The notes under the pieces were generated by a model, which worked only from the letters and a program-made list of their open reading frames with translations, was not told the DNA's origin and did not search any database. The position numbers were made by a program, and so were the translations under genes. 64,000 nucleotides of DNA, taken from contig JAJQIB010000026.1 in NCBI GenBank assembly GCA_021199375.1, positions 31,946 to 95,945 of the forward strand, given 5' to 3'. Source of the DNA: Ruminococcus sp. (GTDB lineage: Bacteria > Bacillota > Clostridia > Oscillospirales > Ruminococcaceae). Shown here in pieces: positions 18,351-25,925 of the stretch. Numbering within the stretch: position 1 is the first letter of the stretch; every line of letters begins with the position of its first letter.

Positions 18351-19418
18351 TTAGATGTAGTAAAGTCCGCTGTCGTCTAAAAGACTGTTTTTAACAATTT
18401 CGGTTTTTTCACCATCTATAGTACACAGCTGTTTGATAAGCACCTTGACGTTATCTCCCTTTTTAAGCCTCGAAGCATTAAGATCATATCTTCCCGTGAC
18501 AATTATACCATCTATGTCCACCTTGACCTCATAAGCGCTTCCTCTAAAGAACACGTCCTTAACTATGCCGTCCTCCATTGAGCTTTCGTACTGATGATAT
18601 CCGTCATCTGTAAAGCTGTTTATCTCTATAAATTCAGGACGAATTACAGCAAAGGCTTCGCTTCCCGGACTTGTGAATCCCTTTAGCCTGCCATAGTCAT
18701 TTATCATAGCTGATTGACCGATAAACTGAGCCACAAACGGCGTTTTGGGATTAAGATAAATCTCAGCGGGATTTCCAACCTGCTCTACCCTGCCTAAATT
18801 TGTAATGACGATTTCATCCGCCACCTCAATCGCTTCATCCTGGTCATGCGTCACAAAAATAGAAGTGATTCCGATTTTATCAATTGTCTCTCTGAGCCAT
18901 GTTCTAAGCTCCTTGCGTACCTTTGCATCAATCGCCGCAAAGGGCTCGTCTAAAAGCAGCAGCTCAGGCTGCGGTGCTAAGGCTCTTGCAAGTGCAACTC
19001 TCTGACGCTGACCGCCGCTAAGCTGATCAGGATAACGCTTTTCCATGCCTTCAAGTCCGACAAGCTCAAGCAGCTCATTGACTCTATTTCGAATGAACTC
19101 CTTGTCCTTCTTTTGCACCTTTAGTCCATACGCAATGTTATTATAAACATTCATATACGGAAACAGCGCATAGCTTTGAAATACAAATCCAATTCCACGC
19201 TTGCTTGGAGGAAGATCATTGACAACCCTTCCATCAATCGAAATATCTCCGCTGTCCTGACGCTCAAGTCCTGCTATCATCCTCAAAATTGTCGTCTTGC
19301 CCGAACCGCTCGGTCCTAAAAGTCCGATTAGATGTCCCTTTTCAATTCCAAATGAAACATCATTCGATGCCTTGCAGTCGCCAAAGGTCTTGTTTATATG
19401 ATTTAATTCTATGTACAT
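18351..19418 (-). CDS. ABC transporter ATPase with C-terminal TOBE-like domain
   Basis: A 355-residue ATPase that powers the importer. Walker A GPSGSGKTT, Q-loop FVFQSYALFPYM, signature LSGGQRQRVALARAL, Walker B LLLLDEPFAAID and switch histidine FVTHDQDEA are intact. It has ~110 extra residues after the ATPase core with a TOBE-like beta region (EDGIVKDVFFRGSAYEVKVDI), as in CysA/PotA/MalK and unlike the ~255-residue SsuB. That could reflect regulation or an unusual substrate. Start at MYIELNHINKTFG, with GGAG 9 bases upstream; first gene of the operon. Confidence 0.85.
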   Translation of the reverse strand: MYIELNHINKTFGDCKASNDVSFGIEKGHLIGLLGPSGSGKTTILRMIAGLERQDSGDISIDGRVVNDLPPSKRGIGFVFQSYALFPYMNVYNNIAYGLKVQKKDKEFIRNRVNELLELVGLEGMEKRYPDQLSGGQRQRVALARALAPQPELLLLDEPFAAIDAKVRKELRTWLRETIDKIGITSIFVTHDQDEAIEVADEIVITNLGRVEQVGNPAEIYLNPKTPFVAQFIGQSAMINDYGRLKGFTSPGSEAFAVIRPEFIEINSFTDDGYHQYESSMEDGIVKDVFFRGSAYEVKVDIDGIIVTGRYDLNASRLKKGDNVKVLIKQLCTIDGEKTEIVKNSLLDDSGLYYI

Positions 19419-19578
19419 TTTCCTCATCTCCAAATTGCGCCAAAATTATTCATGAGTCCGACGTCTCTCAACATCGTCCACATCTAAAATTGTGCTTTGC
19501 CATTTTTAGTATAATAAATAGCATGATTTTTCGCTCTCCTTTAATTCATACCATTTCGATATGATTAGTATGATTATT

Positions 19579-19606
19579 ATTATACACTATTTTTCCGATA
19601 TGTCAA
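19579..19606 (-). promoter_or_regulatory. Promoter of the organosulfur importer operon
   Basis: Minus strand TTGACA, 16 bases, TATAAT. The sequence CCTATTGACA around the -35 box is also present at the divergent thioredoxin promoter and, as CCTATTGACT, at metY. The 19419-19783 interval otherwise holds only these two divergent promoters. Confidence 0.75.
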
Positions 19607-19696
19607 TAGGTATTTTGAAATTTTGTGACTACTCACAAAATAAAGAGAATTTTTTGAAAACAATTGGTCACAATAGCCTAAGATGCAGCACACCTA

Positions 19697-19725
19697 TTGA
19701 CATTTTAATCGAAATGCTGTATAAT
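19697..19725 (+). promoter_or_regulatory. Promoter of the thioredoxin gene
   Basis: TTGACA, 17 bases, TATAAT, about 60 bases before the start codon, preceded by the shared CCTA element. Confidence 0.8.
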
Positions 19726-19783
19726 TAAATCACGATAATTCATATTAAATGGATATGAAAAGTATAGTTAGGAGATGAAAGCT

Positions 19784-20098
19784 ATGATTAAAGAAATCAC
19801 AAGCAGCACATTTGATGAGATTATTTTAAGCGGCAAGCCCGTGGTGATAGAATTCTACTCACCGACCTGCGTGCACTGCAAAAGAATGGAGCCCGCACTT
19901 AACGAGATATCCGATGAACAGGGAGACGACTGCATCATTGCCAGATGTGATATCACCGCCGCACCCGACCTTGCCGAGCGTTTTGACATAACCGCCGTTC
20001 CAACAACGCTCTTTTTTAAGGATGCTAACGTTTTGGACAAGCTTGTAGGATTTGCCCACAAGCTGATAATTTCACAGGGTATCGAAAAGCTAAAGTAA
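19784..20098 (+). CDS. Thioredoxin-family protein
   Basis: A 104-residue thioredoxin fold with the redox motif in FYSPTCVHCKRMEPAL (CVHC rather than the usual CGPC) and the cis-proline in FDITAVPTTLFFKD. It should act as a cytosolic disulfide reductant, presumably recycled by the thioredoxin reductase encoded convergently. The start is put at the second ATG, 9 bases after GGAG; the upstream ATG overlaps the ribosome site. The CVHC pair and position between sulfur operons hint at a dedicated sulfur-metabolism partner. Confidence 0.85.
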   Translation: MIKEITSSTFDEIILSGKPVVIEFYSPTCVHCKRMEPALNEISDEQGDDCIIARCDITAAPDLAERFDITAVPTTLFFKDANVLDKLVGFAHKLIISQGIEKLK

Positions 20099-20104
20099 GC
20101 AAAA

Positions 20105-20142
20105 TTAAAGGGAACCAACATTAAAATCGGTTCCCTTTTTTG
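20105..20142. terminator. Bidirectional terminator between thioredoxin and trxB
   Basis: Perfect 10-bp stem AAAGGGAACC / GGTTCCCTTT followed by TTT on the plus strand and flanked by A-rich sequence on the other side. Confidence 0.85.
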
Positions 20143-20150
20143 TTTTTAGG

Positions 20151-21050
20151 CTAAATGCTTCTGATAAGCTTCTCAGCCGAAATTGCCGCATTCGCTCCGT
20201 CCGCCGCAGCCGTTATCACCTGTCTTAGCGGTGTAGTTCGCACATCTCCCACCGCAAAAAGTCCTTTAGCGTCCGTCACACCGTCCTCACCGGCTATGAC
20301 GTATCCCGACTCATCTAGCGAACAGATTCCCTTTAATATCTCAGTATTTGGCAAGCTTCCTAAGGCGCAAAACACTCCGTCAATCTTAAGCGTGTCCACT
20401 CTGCCGTTTTGCTCTATCACAAGCTCCTCAGCCCTGTCGCCGCCATTTATCTGTTTTACTACCGTATTCATAATAGGCTCAATATTGCTGATGCCGCTCA
20501 CCTGTGCCTGTAAGCTCTTGTTCGCCCTAAATTCGTCCCTTCTGTGGATTAGATAAACCCTCTTTGCAATCTTCGATAGGTACACAGCATCACCCAGCGC
20601 CGTATCTCCGCCGCCTATCACAGCTACCGTCTTGCTCTGATAAAAGGCGCCATCACACACCGCGCAGTATGACACGCACTGCTTTTCTCCTCCCGGGACA
20701 TCAAGCCTGCGGTATGACGTTCCTGCAGCGTATATTACAGCCCTTGCCTCAAGTGCCTTCTCATTTTCAAAGACCACCGTCCAGCCGTCGCCGCTTTTTT
20801 TAATAGCCTTAGCCTCGCCTTCATAAAACTCAGTGCCAAGCGCCTTTGCATGCTCGTAAAATTTCTCACCCAAATCATACCCCGAAATTCCGTATAGCCC
20901 AGGATAATTATCCACACGCTCGCTCACCGAGATCTGCCCCGTACCCATGTAGTCCTTTTCAACTACAACGGCATTTAACATCGCTCTTTTTGCATAAATC
21001 GCAGCAGTAAGTCCCGCAGGGCCACTTCCTATTATTATAATATCGTACAT
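20151..21050 (-). CDS. trxB: Thioredoxin reductase
   Basis: A 299-residue flavoenzyme passing electrons from NAD(P)H through FAD to thioredoxin. FAD-binding IIIIGSGPAGLTAAIYAKRA, redox pair CAVCDGAFY, NADPH-binding VIGGGDTALGDAVYL and C-terminal FAD motif GLFAVGDVRTTPLRQVITAAADGA are all present. The start is placed at MYDIII, 6 bases after AAAGGAGG; the ATG two codons earlier directly abuts the ribosome site. It lies just downstream of the Rrf2 gene on the same strand. Confidence 0.92.
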   Translation of the reverse strand: MYDIIIIGSGPAGLTAAIYAKRAMLNAVVVEKDYMGTGQISVSERVDNYPGLYGISGYDLGEKFYEHAKALGTEFYEGEAKAIKKSGDGWTVVFENEKALEARAVIYAAGTSYRRLDVPGGEKQCVSYCAVCDGAFYQSKTVAVIGGGDTALGDAVYLSKIAKRVYLIHRRDEFRANKSLQAQVSGISNIEPIMNTVVKQINGGDRAEELVIEQNGRVDTLKIDGVFCALGSLPNTEILKGICSLDESGYVIAGEDGVTDAKGLFAVGDVRTTPLRQVITAAADGANAAISAEKLIRSI

Positions 21051-21062
21051 ATTCATCCTCCT

Positions 21063-21506
21063 TTAAATGTAATACATAGGCTCACCGGCGGGCTCAGTCA
21101 AATATCTCTCCGCCAAATCAGCAACCGTTACCGACTTAGCACAATCAAACATATACCTTTCTATCTTGTCCCACAAAAGCTCATTTATAATCCCGTCAAG
21201 CTGTTCATTATCATCGCCTACATCAGGAATATCATTGTTTAAAAGCGATGAATCTAGCGCGTTAATCACCTCATAAAGCGTGATTTCCCTTGCGTCCCTA
21301 GAAAGAATATATCCGCCTCTTGAGCCCTTAAGTCCCTTAATCAAATGCGAGTGCCGAAGTGCTGAAAGTATCTGCTCTAGGTACTTTTCAGAAATTCCCT
21401 GTCTGCCTGATATGCTCAAAACAGTCACAGTGCTTCCATCCTGCGCATTAATCGCAATGTCAACAATTGCAATAATTCCACACTCAACCTTTGTCGAAAT
21501 CTTCAT
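21063..21506 (-). CDS. Rrf2-family transcriptional regulator (CymR-like)
   Basis: A 147-residue winged-helix regulator: MKISTKVECGIIAIVDIA, the recognition region ISEKYLEQILSALRHSHLIKGLKGSRGGY, and a C-terminal helical dimer domain. The three-cysteine cluster that holds Fe-S in IscR/NsrR is absent, so an apo CymR-type sensor is more likely; CymR controls cysteine and sulfur genes in Firmicutes. It sits between sulfur operons, and palindromic sites with TAGGAAT are found at metY and at its own promoter, suggesting it controls this region and itself. Confidence 0.83.
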   Translation of the reverse strand: MKISTKVECGIIAIVDIAINAQDGSTVTVLSISGRQGISEKYLEQILSALRHSHLIKGLKGSRGGYILSRDAREITLYEVINALDSSLLNNDIPDVGDDNEQLDGIINELLWDKIERYMFDCAKSVTVADLAERYLTEPAGEPMYYI

Positions 21507-21550
21507 AAATTCTCCTTTTCTTTTTTACTCAATTCCTATCTGTTTAGTAT

Positions 21551-21579
21551 AGTATAACTCATTTTTTCAAAAAAGTCAA
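21551..21579 (-). promoter_or_regulatory. Promoter of the Rrf2 regulator-trxB operon
   Basis: TTGACT, 17 bases, TATACT on the minus strand. A TAGGAAT element (21532-21538) follows the -10 box, the same half-site found in the metY operator, consistent with autoregulation. Confidence 0.7.
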
Positions 21580-21667
21580 TACCCTTCACCAATGTAAAAA
21601 CAAATAAACCTACCAAAAATATTCGAAAATATTTGTTGCTTTTTGTGCAAATTGTAGATTTCATTGT

Positions 21668-21703
21668 ATTCCTATTGACTTTGTAGGAATTATAGTGTAA
21701 AAT
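21668..21703 (+). promoter_or_regulatory. metY promoter with palindromic operator
   Basis: TTGACT (21675-21680), 17 bases, TAAAAT (21698-21703). The perfect inverted repeat ATTCCTA-N9-TAGGAAT (21668-21690) overlaps the -35 box, the expected geometry for repression by the adjacent Rrf2 regulator. Confidence 0.8.
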
Positions 21704-21792
21704 ATATATCATAAGGCTTATAATCACACGATTTACCCTCTCACCGAGCTAAAGCGTGCTAAACATATAGATTAAATAAAGAGGTGACAGCC

Positions 21793-23022
21793 ATGAACTT
21801 TAACACAGCACTTTTGCACAAGTCCTTTTCAGGCGAAAAGCAAACGGGTGCAACCGTTGAGCCTATCTATCAAACAAGCTCGTTTGCACACGAATCCGCA
21901 CAACAGCTCGAAAAGGTGTTTGAAAATAAGGCAAGCGGATACGCCTACACACGAATTTCAAATCCCACCGTATCCTCATTTGAAAAGCGAATAGCATCAC
22001 TTGAGAGCGGTGCCTGTGCAGTAGCCTGCTCCTCAGGCTCCGCAGCAGCTGCAATGTCGCTGCTTAACATTCTTGAGTCAGGTGATGAAATCATCTCATG
22101 CAGCGCCCTCTACGGCGGCACGCTAGATTTGTTCAGCGACTTAAAATCCTTCGGCATCAACGTAAGGTATGTCGATGATGCAGCGCCATCGCTAATCGAA
22201 CCGCTGATAAGCGATAAAACCAAGGCAATATTTGCCGAGGTCATAGGAAATCCAAAGCTAAATGTAATAGATATTAAATCGCTTGCAGAGCTTTCGCATT
22301 CTAAAGGCATTCCGCTCATAATCGACAGCACCACAGCCACACCATACATAGTTAAGCCAATAGAGCTTGGCGCCGATATCGTAATTCACTCCTCGTCCAA
22401 GTACATAAACGGCGGAGGAAATTCCATAAGCGGAGTGATTATTGACAGTGCAAAATTTAAATGGGACTTTAACAAGCACCCAAAGCTAAAAAAATACGAA
22501 AGATTCGGCAAGCTTGTCTACACCGCCAGCTTAAGAAACGGACTTTGGCGAGATATCGGATGCTGCCTTGCTCCAATGAACGCCTTTTTAAACAGCGTGG
22601 GACTTGAAACGCTCGGACTCAGAATGGAGCGCTGCTGCAGTAATTCACTTCAGCTTGCCAAGCATTTAGAAGGCAAGGGTCTTACGGTAAACTACCCCGC
22701 ACTTGAGTCCTCACCCTACTACGAGCTTACACAAAGCCAGCTTGGCGGCAAGGGCGGAGCAATCCTCACACTTAGAATGGGAAGCAAGGAGCGTGCGTTT
22801 AAGCTTATAAACTCGCTTGAATATGCAACGATTGCATCTAATATCGGAGATGTGCGAACGCTTGTCATCCACCCATCCGGCACCCTTTTTGCTCACAGCA
22901 ATGAGTCGGCAAAAAAATCAGCTGGAGTTTACGACGACACCGTAAGAGTAAGCGTAGGAATTGAGGATATCGATGACCTTATTAACGATTTTGACAGAGC
23001 AATTGAGCTTTGCGACAAATAG
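21793..23022 (+). CDS. metY: O-acetylhomoserine sulfhydrylase-type enzyme
   Basis: A 409-residue PLP enzyme of the Cys/Met metabolism family that makes homocysteine from O-acetylhomoserine. Visible: YAYTRISNPTVSSFEKRIASLE, SSGSAAAAMSLLN, ADIVIHSSSKYINGGGNSISG with the PLP lysine, and SLGLE-like NSVGLETLGLRMERC. In Wolinella a homologous MetY takes sulfur from a protein thiocarboxylate; the sulfur-carrier genes downstream suggest the same here. Start at ATG, 6 bases after GAGGTG; a GTG three codons earlier is rejected. First gene of a seven-gene operon. Confidence 0.9.
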   Translation: MNFNTALLHKSFSGEKQTGATVEPIYQTSSFAHESAQQLEKVFENKASGYAYTRISNPTVSSFEKRIASLESGACAVACSSGSAAAAMSLLNILESGDEIISCSALYGGTLDLFSDLKSFGINVRYVDDAAPSLIEPLISDKTKAIFAEVIGNPKLNVIDIKSLAELSHSKGIPLIIDSTTATPYIVKPIELGADIVIHSSSKYINGGGNSISGVIIDSAKFKWDFNKHPKLKKYERFGKLVYTASLRNGLWRDIGCCLAPMNAFLNSVGLETLGLRMERCCSNSLQLAKHLEGKGLTVNYPALESSPYYELTQSQLGGKGGAILTLRMGSKERAFKLINSLEYATIASNIGDVRTLVIHPSGTLFAHSNESAKKSAGVYDDTVRVSVGIEDIDDLINDFDRAIELCDK

Positions 23023-23033
23023 GAGGAATTAAA

Positions 23034-23897
23034 ATGGCAGTAGATTATGCTACACTAAAAAAAGGCGGATTTATGCGCCAAAAGCAAAAAAATAACTTTT
23101 CGCTCAGACTTCGAGTTGTAGGCGGAAATCTTACGTCAAAGCAGCTTGCAAGGATTGCCGAGGTCAGCGAAAAATACGGCGATGGTTACGTTCACCTCAC
23201 CTCACGTCAAAGTGTAGAAATTCCATTTATAAAGCTTGAGGATATAGATGACGTCAAGGCTTCTCTTGCCGAGGGAGATGTATCTCCTGGAGTTTGCGGA
23301 CCTAGAGTACGAACTATCACAGCCTGTCAGGGATCTGCTGTCTGTCCCAGCGGATGTATCGACACCTACTCTCTCGCGAAAGAGCTTGACGAGCGTTACT
23401 TTGCAAGAGAGCTTCCCCACAAGTTTAAATTCGGCATCACGGGATGTCAAAACAATTGCCTTAAAGCGGAGGAAAACGACCTCGGCATAAAGGGTGCCAT
23501 GAAGGTACAGTGGCGAGAAAATGATTGTATCAAATGCGGAGTATGCATAAAGGCTTGCAGAACCGAAGCTTTAAGTCTAAAAGACGGCAAAATATCGCTT
23601 GACGAGCAAAAATGCAACTTCTGCGGCAGATGCGTCAAGGCTTGCCCTGCGGATTCGTGGGATGTCACAAGCGGATACATAGTTTCATTCGGCGGACTCT
23701 TTGGCAACAGCATTTGCAAAGGCGAGCCCATCATTCCTTTTGTAGAATCTCAAGACAAGCTCATGAAAATCTGCGATGCGGCAATTACATTTTTTGATGA
23801 GAATGCGCTTGCAGGCGAGCGATTTAAGTTTACAATCGACAGAGTAGGCAAGGATAAATTTGAGCAAAAGATTTTGGAGGCGTATAATAATGAGTGA
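23034..23897 (+). CDS. Siroheme sulfite reductase with ferredoxin domain
   Basis: A 287-residue single-subunit enzyme resembling anaerobic sulfite reductase subunit C and small assimilatory types, reducing sulfite to sulfide with six electrons. Siroheme/4Fe-4S ligands are ACQGSAVC (C-x5-C) and GCQNNC (C-x3-C). Inserted near residue 160 is a two-cluster ferredoxin (CIKCGVCIKACR and CNFCGRCVKACP). Siroheme is supplied by the operon at 6.6-12.9 kb. Start ATG follows AGGAGG; it is 11 bases after metY. No asrA/asrB partners are seen, so electrons probably come from ferredoxin. Confidence 0.88.
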   Translation: MAVDYATLKKGGFMRQKQKNNFSLRLRVVGGNLTSKQLARIAEVSEKYGDGYVHLTSRQSVEIPFIKLEDIDDVKASLAEGDVSPGVCGPRVRTITACQGSAVCPSGCIDTYSLAKELDERYFARELPHKFKFGITGCQNNCLKAEENDLGIKGAMKVQWRENDCIKCGVCIKACRTEALSLKDGKISLDEQKCNFCGRCVKACPADSWDVTSGYIVSFGGLFGNSICKGEPIIPFVESQDKLMKICDAAITFFDENALAGERFKFTIDRVGKDKFEQKILEAYNNE

Positions 23898-24135
23898 ATT
23901 TAGCATTGATGACACAGTAGACATTACCGATGTGGTTTGCCCGACTACCTTCGTAAAGGCAAAGGTGGCACTCGAAGAGCTTGACGACGGTCAGATTTTG
24001 TCGATAAAAATGAACGATGGCGAACCGGTTCAAAATGTACCAAGAAGTATTAAGGAAGAGGGACACAAAATCCTAAAGCTTATCGATAATGAGGACGGCA
24101 CATATAACCTGATCGTAAGAAAGGTCGGTGATTAG
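23890..24135 (+). CDS. TusA/SirA-family sulfur-transfer protein
   Basis: An 81-residue TusA-like protein. The family cysteine in DVVCPTTFVKAKVALEEL (residue ~17) carries persulfide sulfur between enzymes. The start at MSEFSIDD has GGAGG upstream and overlaps the sulfite reductase end by 8 bases. In this operon it could hand sulfide-level sulfur from the reductase to the sulfur carrier; this role is inferred from position. Confidence 0.85.
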   Translation: MSEFSIDDTVDITDVVCPTTFVKAKVALEELDDGQILSIKMNDGEPVQNVPRSIKEEGHKILKLIDNEDGTYNLIVRKVGD

Positions 24136-24456
24136 ATGGCGGTAAGAGTAAATACCGAAAGCTTTGATGCCGAGGTCTTGCAGGCTGACAAAACGGTAAT
24201 TGTAGACTTTTATTCCGACTCGTGTGTACCGTGCAAGCGAATAGCTCCACTGCTTTCGCAGATTGAACAGGAAAAGGAAGGAATAAAGGTAGCAAGGCTT
24301 AACGTAAATTTCGACAGCGAGCTTGCATCAAATTACGATGTAACGTCAGTGCCAACGCTTGTATTTTTCAAGGACGGAAAGGAAAGGTCAAGGCTTGTCG
24401 GAGCAGTTAAAAAGGAAACGATTGAAGAAACAATAATAAAGGAGAAATTGGTATGA
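24136..24456 (+). CDS. Thioredoxin-family protein
   Basis: A 106-residue thioredoxin: FYSDSCVPCKRIAPLL (CVPC) and cis-proline YDVTSVPTLVFFKDGKE. The ATG immediately follows the TusA-like stop codon. Probably reduces persulfides or the sulfur-carrier machinery within this operon; the CVPC motif sets it apart from the CVHC protein at 19.8 kb. Confidence 0.87.
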   Translation: MAVRVNTESFDAEVLQADKTVIVDFYSDSCVPCKRIAPLLSQIEQEKEGIKVARLNVNFDSELASNYDVTSVPTLVFFKDGKERSRLVGAVKKETIEETIIKEKLV

Positions 24457-24659
24457 ATATCAAAGTTGCAGGAGTAAAAAAGGAAGTAGCAGACACCCTC
24501 TCAGTAGCTCAGCTTATAATTGATGAAAGGGTTGAAACGCCTGAATATGTAACCGTTACAGTAAATGATGAGTTTATAGACAGCGACGCTTTTGAAAAAA
24601 CGCTGCTAAAAGAAGGCGATGAGATAGAGTTTCTCTATTTTATGGGAGGCGGCAGATAA
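24453..24659 (+). CDS. ThiS/HcyS-like sulfur-carrier protein with masked C-terminus
   Basis: A 68-residue ubiquitin-like beta-grasp protein ending in FLYFMGGGR. Sulfur carriers of this family become a C-terminal Gly-Gly thiocarboxylate; here the tail has an extra residue after the glycines, so it must be trimmed first, as for Wolinella HcyS and mycobacterial CysO. A JAMM protease gene two places downstream fits that need. Overlaps the thioredoxin stop (ATGA). It would donate sulfur to MetY for homocysteine. Confidence 0.85.
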   Translation: MNIKVAGVKKEVADTLSVAQLIIDERVETPEYVTVTVNDEFIDSDAFEKTLLKEGDEIEFLYFMGGGR

Positions 24660-25468
24660 TGGCTTTTACAAACGAACAGATCGAGCGCTACTCTCGTCAC
24701 ATTATCCTAAAGGAGGTCGGCGCAAAGGGTCAAAAGAAGCTTTTAAATTCAAGCGTTCTCATAATAGGCGCAGGAGGCTTAGGCGCACCGGCAGCGATGT
24801 ACCTAGCGGCAGCAGGAGTTGGCAAAATCGGCATTGCTGATGCAGACGAGGTAGACCTATCTAACCTACAGCGTCAAATAATCCATGCTACCGAAGATGT
24901 AGGCAAGCCCAAGGTAATCTCCGCAAAGGAAACAATGGAGCGCATGAATCCCGATGTCGAGGTAAAGACCTATCAGACCTTCGTAAGCAGCGAAAATATT
25001 TTAGACCTCATCAAGGACTACGACTTCATCATAGACGGAACGGATAATTTCCCCGCCAAGTTTTTAATAAACGATGCTTGCGTTATGGCAAAAAAGCCGT
25101 TTTCTCATGCAGGTATCATTCGCTTTAAGGGACAGCTTATGACCTACGTTCCAGGAAAGGGCCCCTGCTACAGATGCGTGTTTAAAAATCCTCCTCCCAA
25201 GGACGCCGTGCCCACCTGCAAGCAGGCGGGAGTAATTGGCGCAATGGGAGGCGTTATCGGAAGCCTTCAGGCTATGGAGGCAGTAAAATACATTCTCGGA
25301 GTAGGCGAGCTTTTAACAGGATACCTGCTTACATACGATGCACTAAAGATGGAGTTTAGAAAGATAAAGCTCCCGAGCGACACAAGCGGATGTGAGGTCT
25401 GTGGCGATCACCCTACCATAACCGAGCTTATCGACTACGAACAGACAGAATGTGATGGTGCGCTATGA
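24659..25468 (+). CDS. ThiF/MoeB/HcyF-like sulfur-carrier adenylyltransferase
   Basis: A 269-residue E1-like enzyme that adenylates the sulfur-carrier C-terminus with ATP. Nucleotide-binding IIGAGGLGAPAAMYLAAAGVG, DADEVDLSNLQRQIIH and DGTDNFPAKFLINDAC are clear; the zinc tetrad is CYRCVF and CEVCG; a cysteine in PTCKQAGVIGAMGG is a candidate for acyl transfer. The start ATG overlaps the carrier stop codon, giving tight coupling of partners. Confidence 0.9.
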   Translation: MAFTNEQIERYSRHIILKEVGAKGQKKLLNSSVLIIGAGGLGAPAAMYLAAAGVGKIGIADADEVDLSNLQRQIIHATEDVGKPKVISAKETMERMNPDVEVKTYQTFVSSENILDLIKDYDFIIDGTDNFPAKFLINDACVMAKKPFSHAGIIRFKGQLMTYVPGKGPCYRCVFKNPPPKDAVPTCKQAGVIGAMGGVIGSLQAMEAVKYILGVGELLTGYLLTYDALKMEFRKIKLPSDTSGCEVCGDHPTITELIDYEQTECDGAL

Positions 25469-25881
25469 TTACACTTAATCAATTAGATTTTGAAAAAATA
25501 CTTGCTCATGCCAAAGCCGAGCTTCCAAATGAAGCGTGCGGACTAATTGCCGGCACTATAACAGAAAATGGCGATAAGGTTATCAAAAAGGTGTATCTCC
25601 TAACCAACATCGACCATTCAAGCGAGCATTTCTCACTCGACCCAAAGGAGCAGCTTGCAGCGGTAAAGGATATGCGTTCACTTGGACTAAAGCCGCTTGG
25701 AAACTGGCACTCTCACCCCGAATCCCCCTCTCGCCCATCGGATGAGGATAAACGCCTAGCGTACGACAGCACAGCAAGCTACATGATACTCTCTCTCATG
25801 AACCCTGACGAGCCTGTGCTAAACTCATTTAAAATAACAGGCGACACCGCCCAGCGTGAAGAGCTTACAATAGCACCTTAA
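25465..25881 (+). CDS. JAMM/MPN metallopeptidase (HcyD/Mec+-like)
   Basis: A 138-residue Zn metalloprotease of the Mov34/MPN+ fold. The metal-binding JAMM motif is visible as WHSHPESPSRPSDEDK, with the upstream glutamate in LPNEACGLIAG. Family members cleave C-terminal residues from ubiquitin-like sulfur carriers. Its place at the end of the operon, overlapping the E1-like gene by ATGA, fits a role trimming the terminal Arg of the carrier to expose glycine. Confidence 0.88.
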   Translation: MITLNQLDFEKILAHAKAELPNEACGLIAGTITENGDKVIKKVYLLTNIDHSSEHFSLDPKEQLAAVKDMRSLGLKPLGNWHSHPESPSRPSDEDKRLAYDSTASYMILSLMNPDEPVLNSFKITGDTAQREELTIAP

Positions 25882-25883
25882 CT

Positions 25884-25925
25884 AAAAAGTGTCCTTGCCC
25901 ACACCGAGCAAGGACACTTTTTTTA
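25884..25925. terminator. Bidirectional terminator between the metY operon and birA
   Basis: A 13-bp stem AAAAGTGTCCTTG / CAAGGACACTTTT, T-rich on both outgoing strands. It overlaps the end of the convergent birA gene. Confidence 0.85.
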
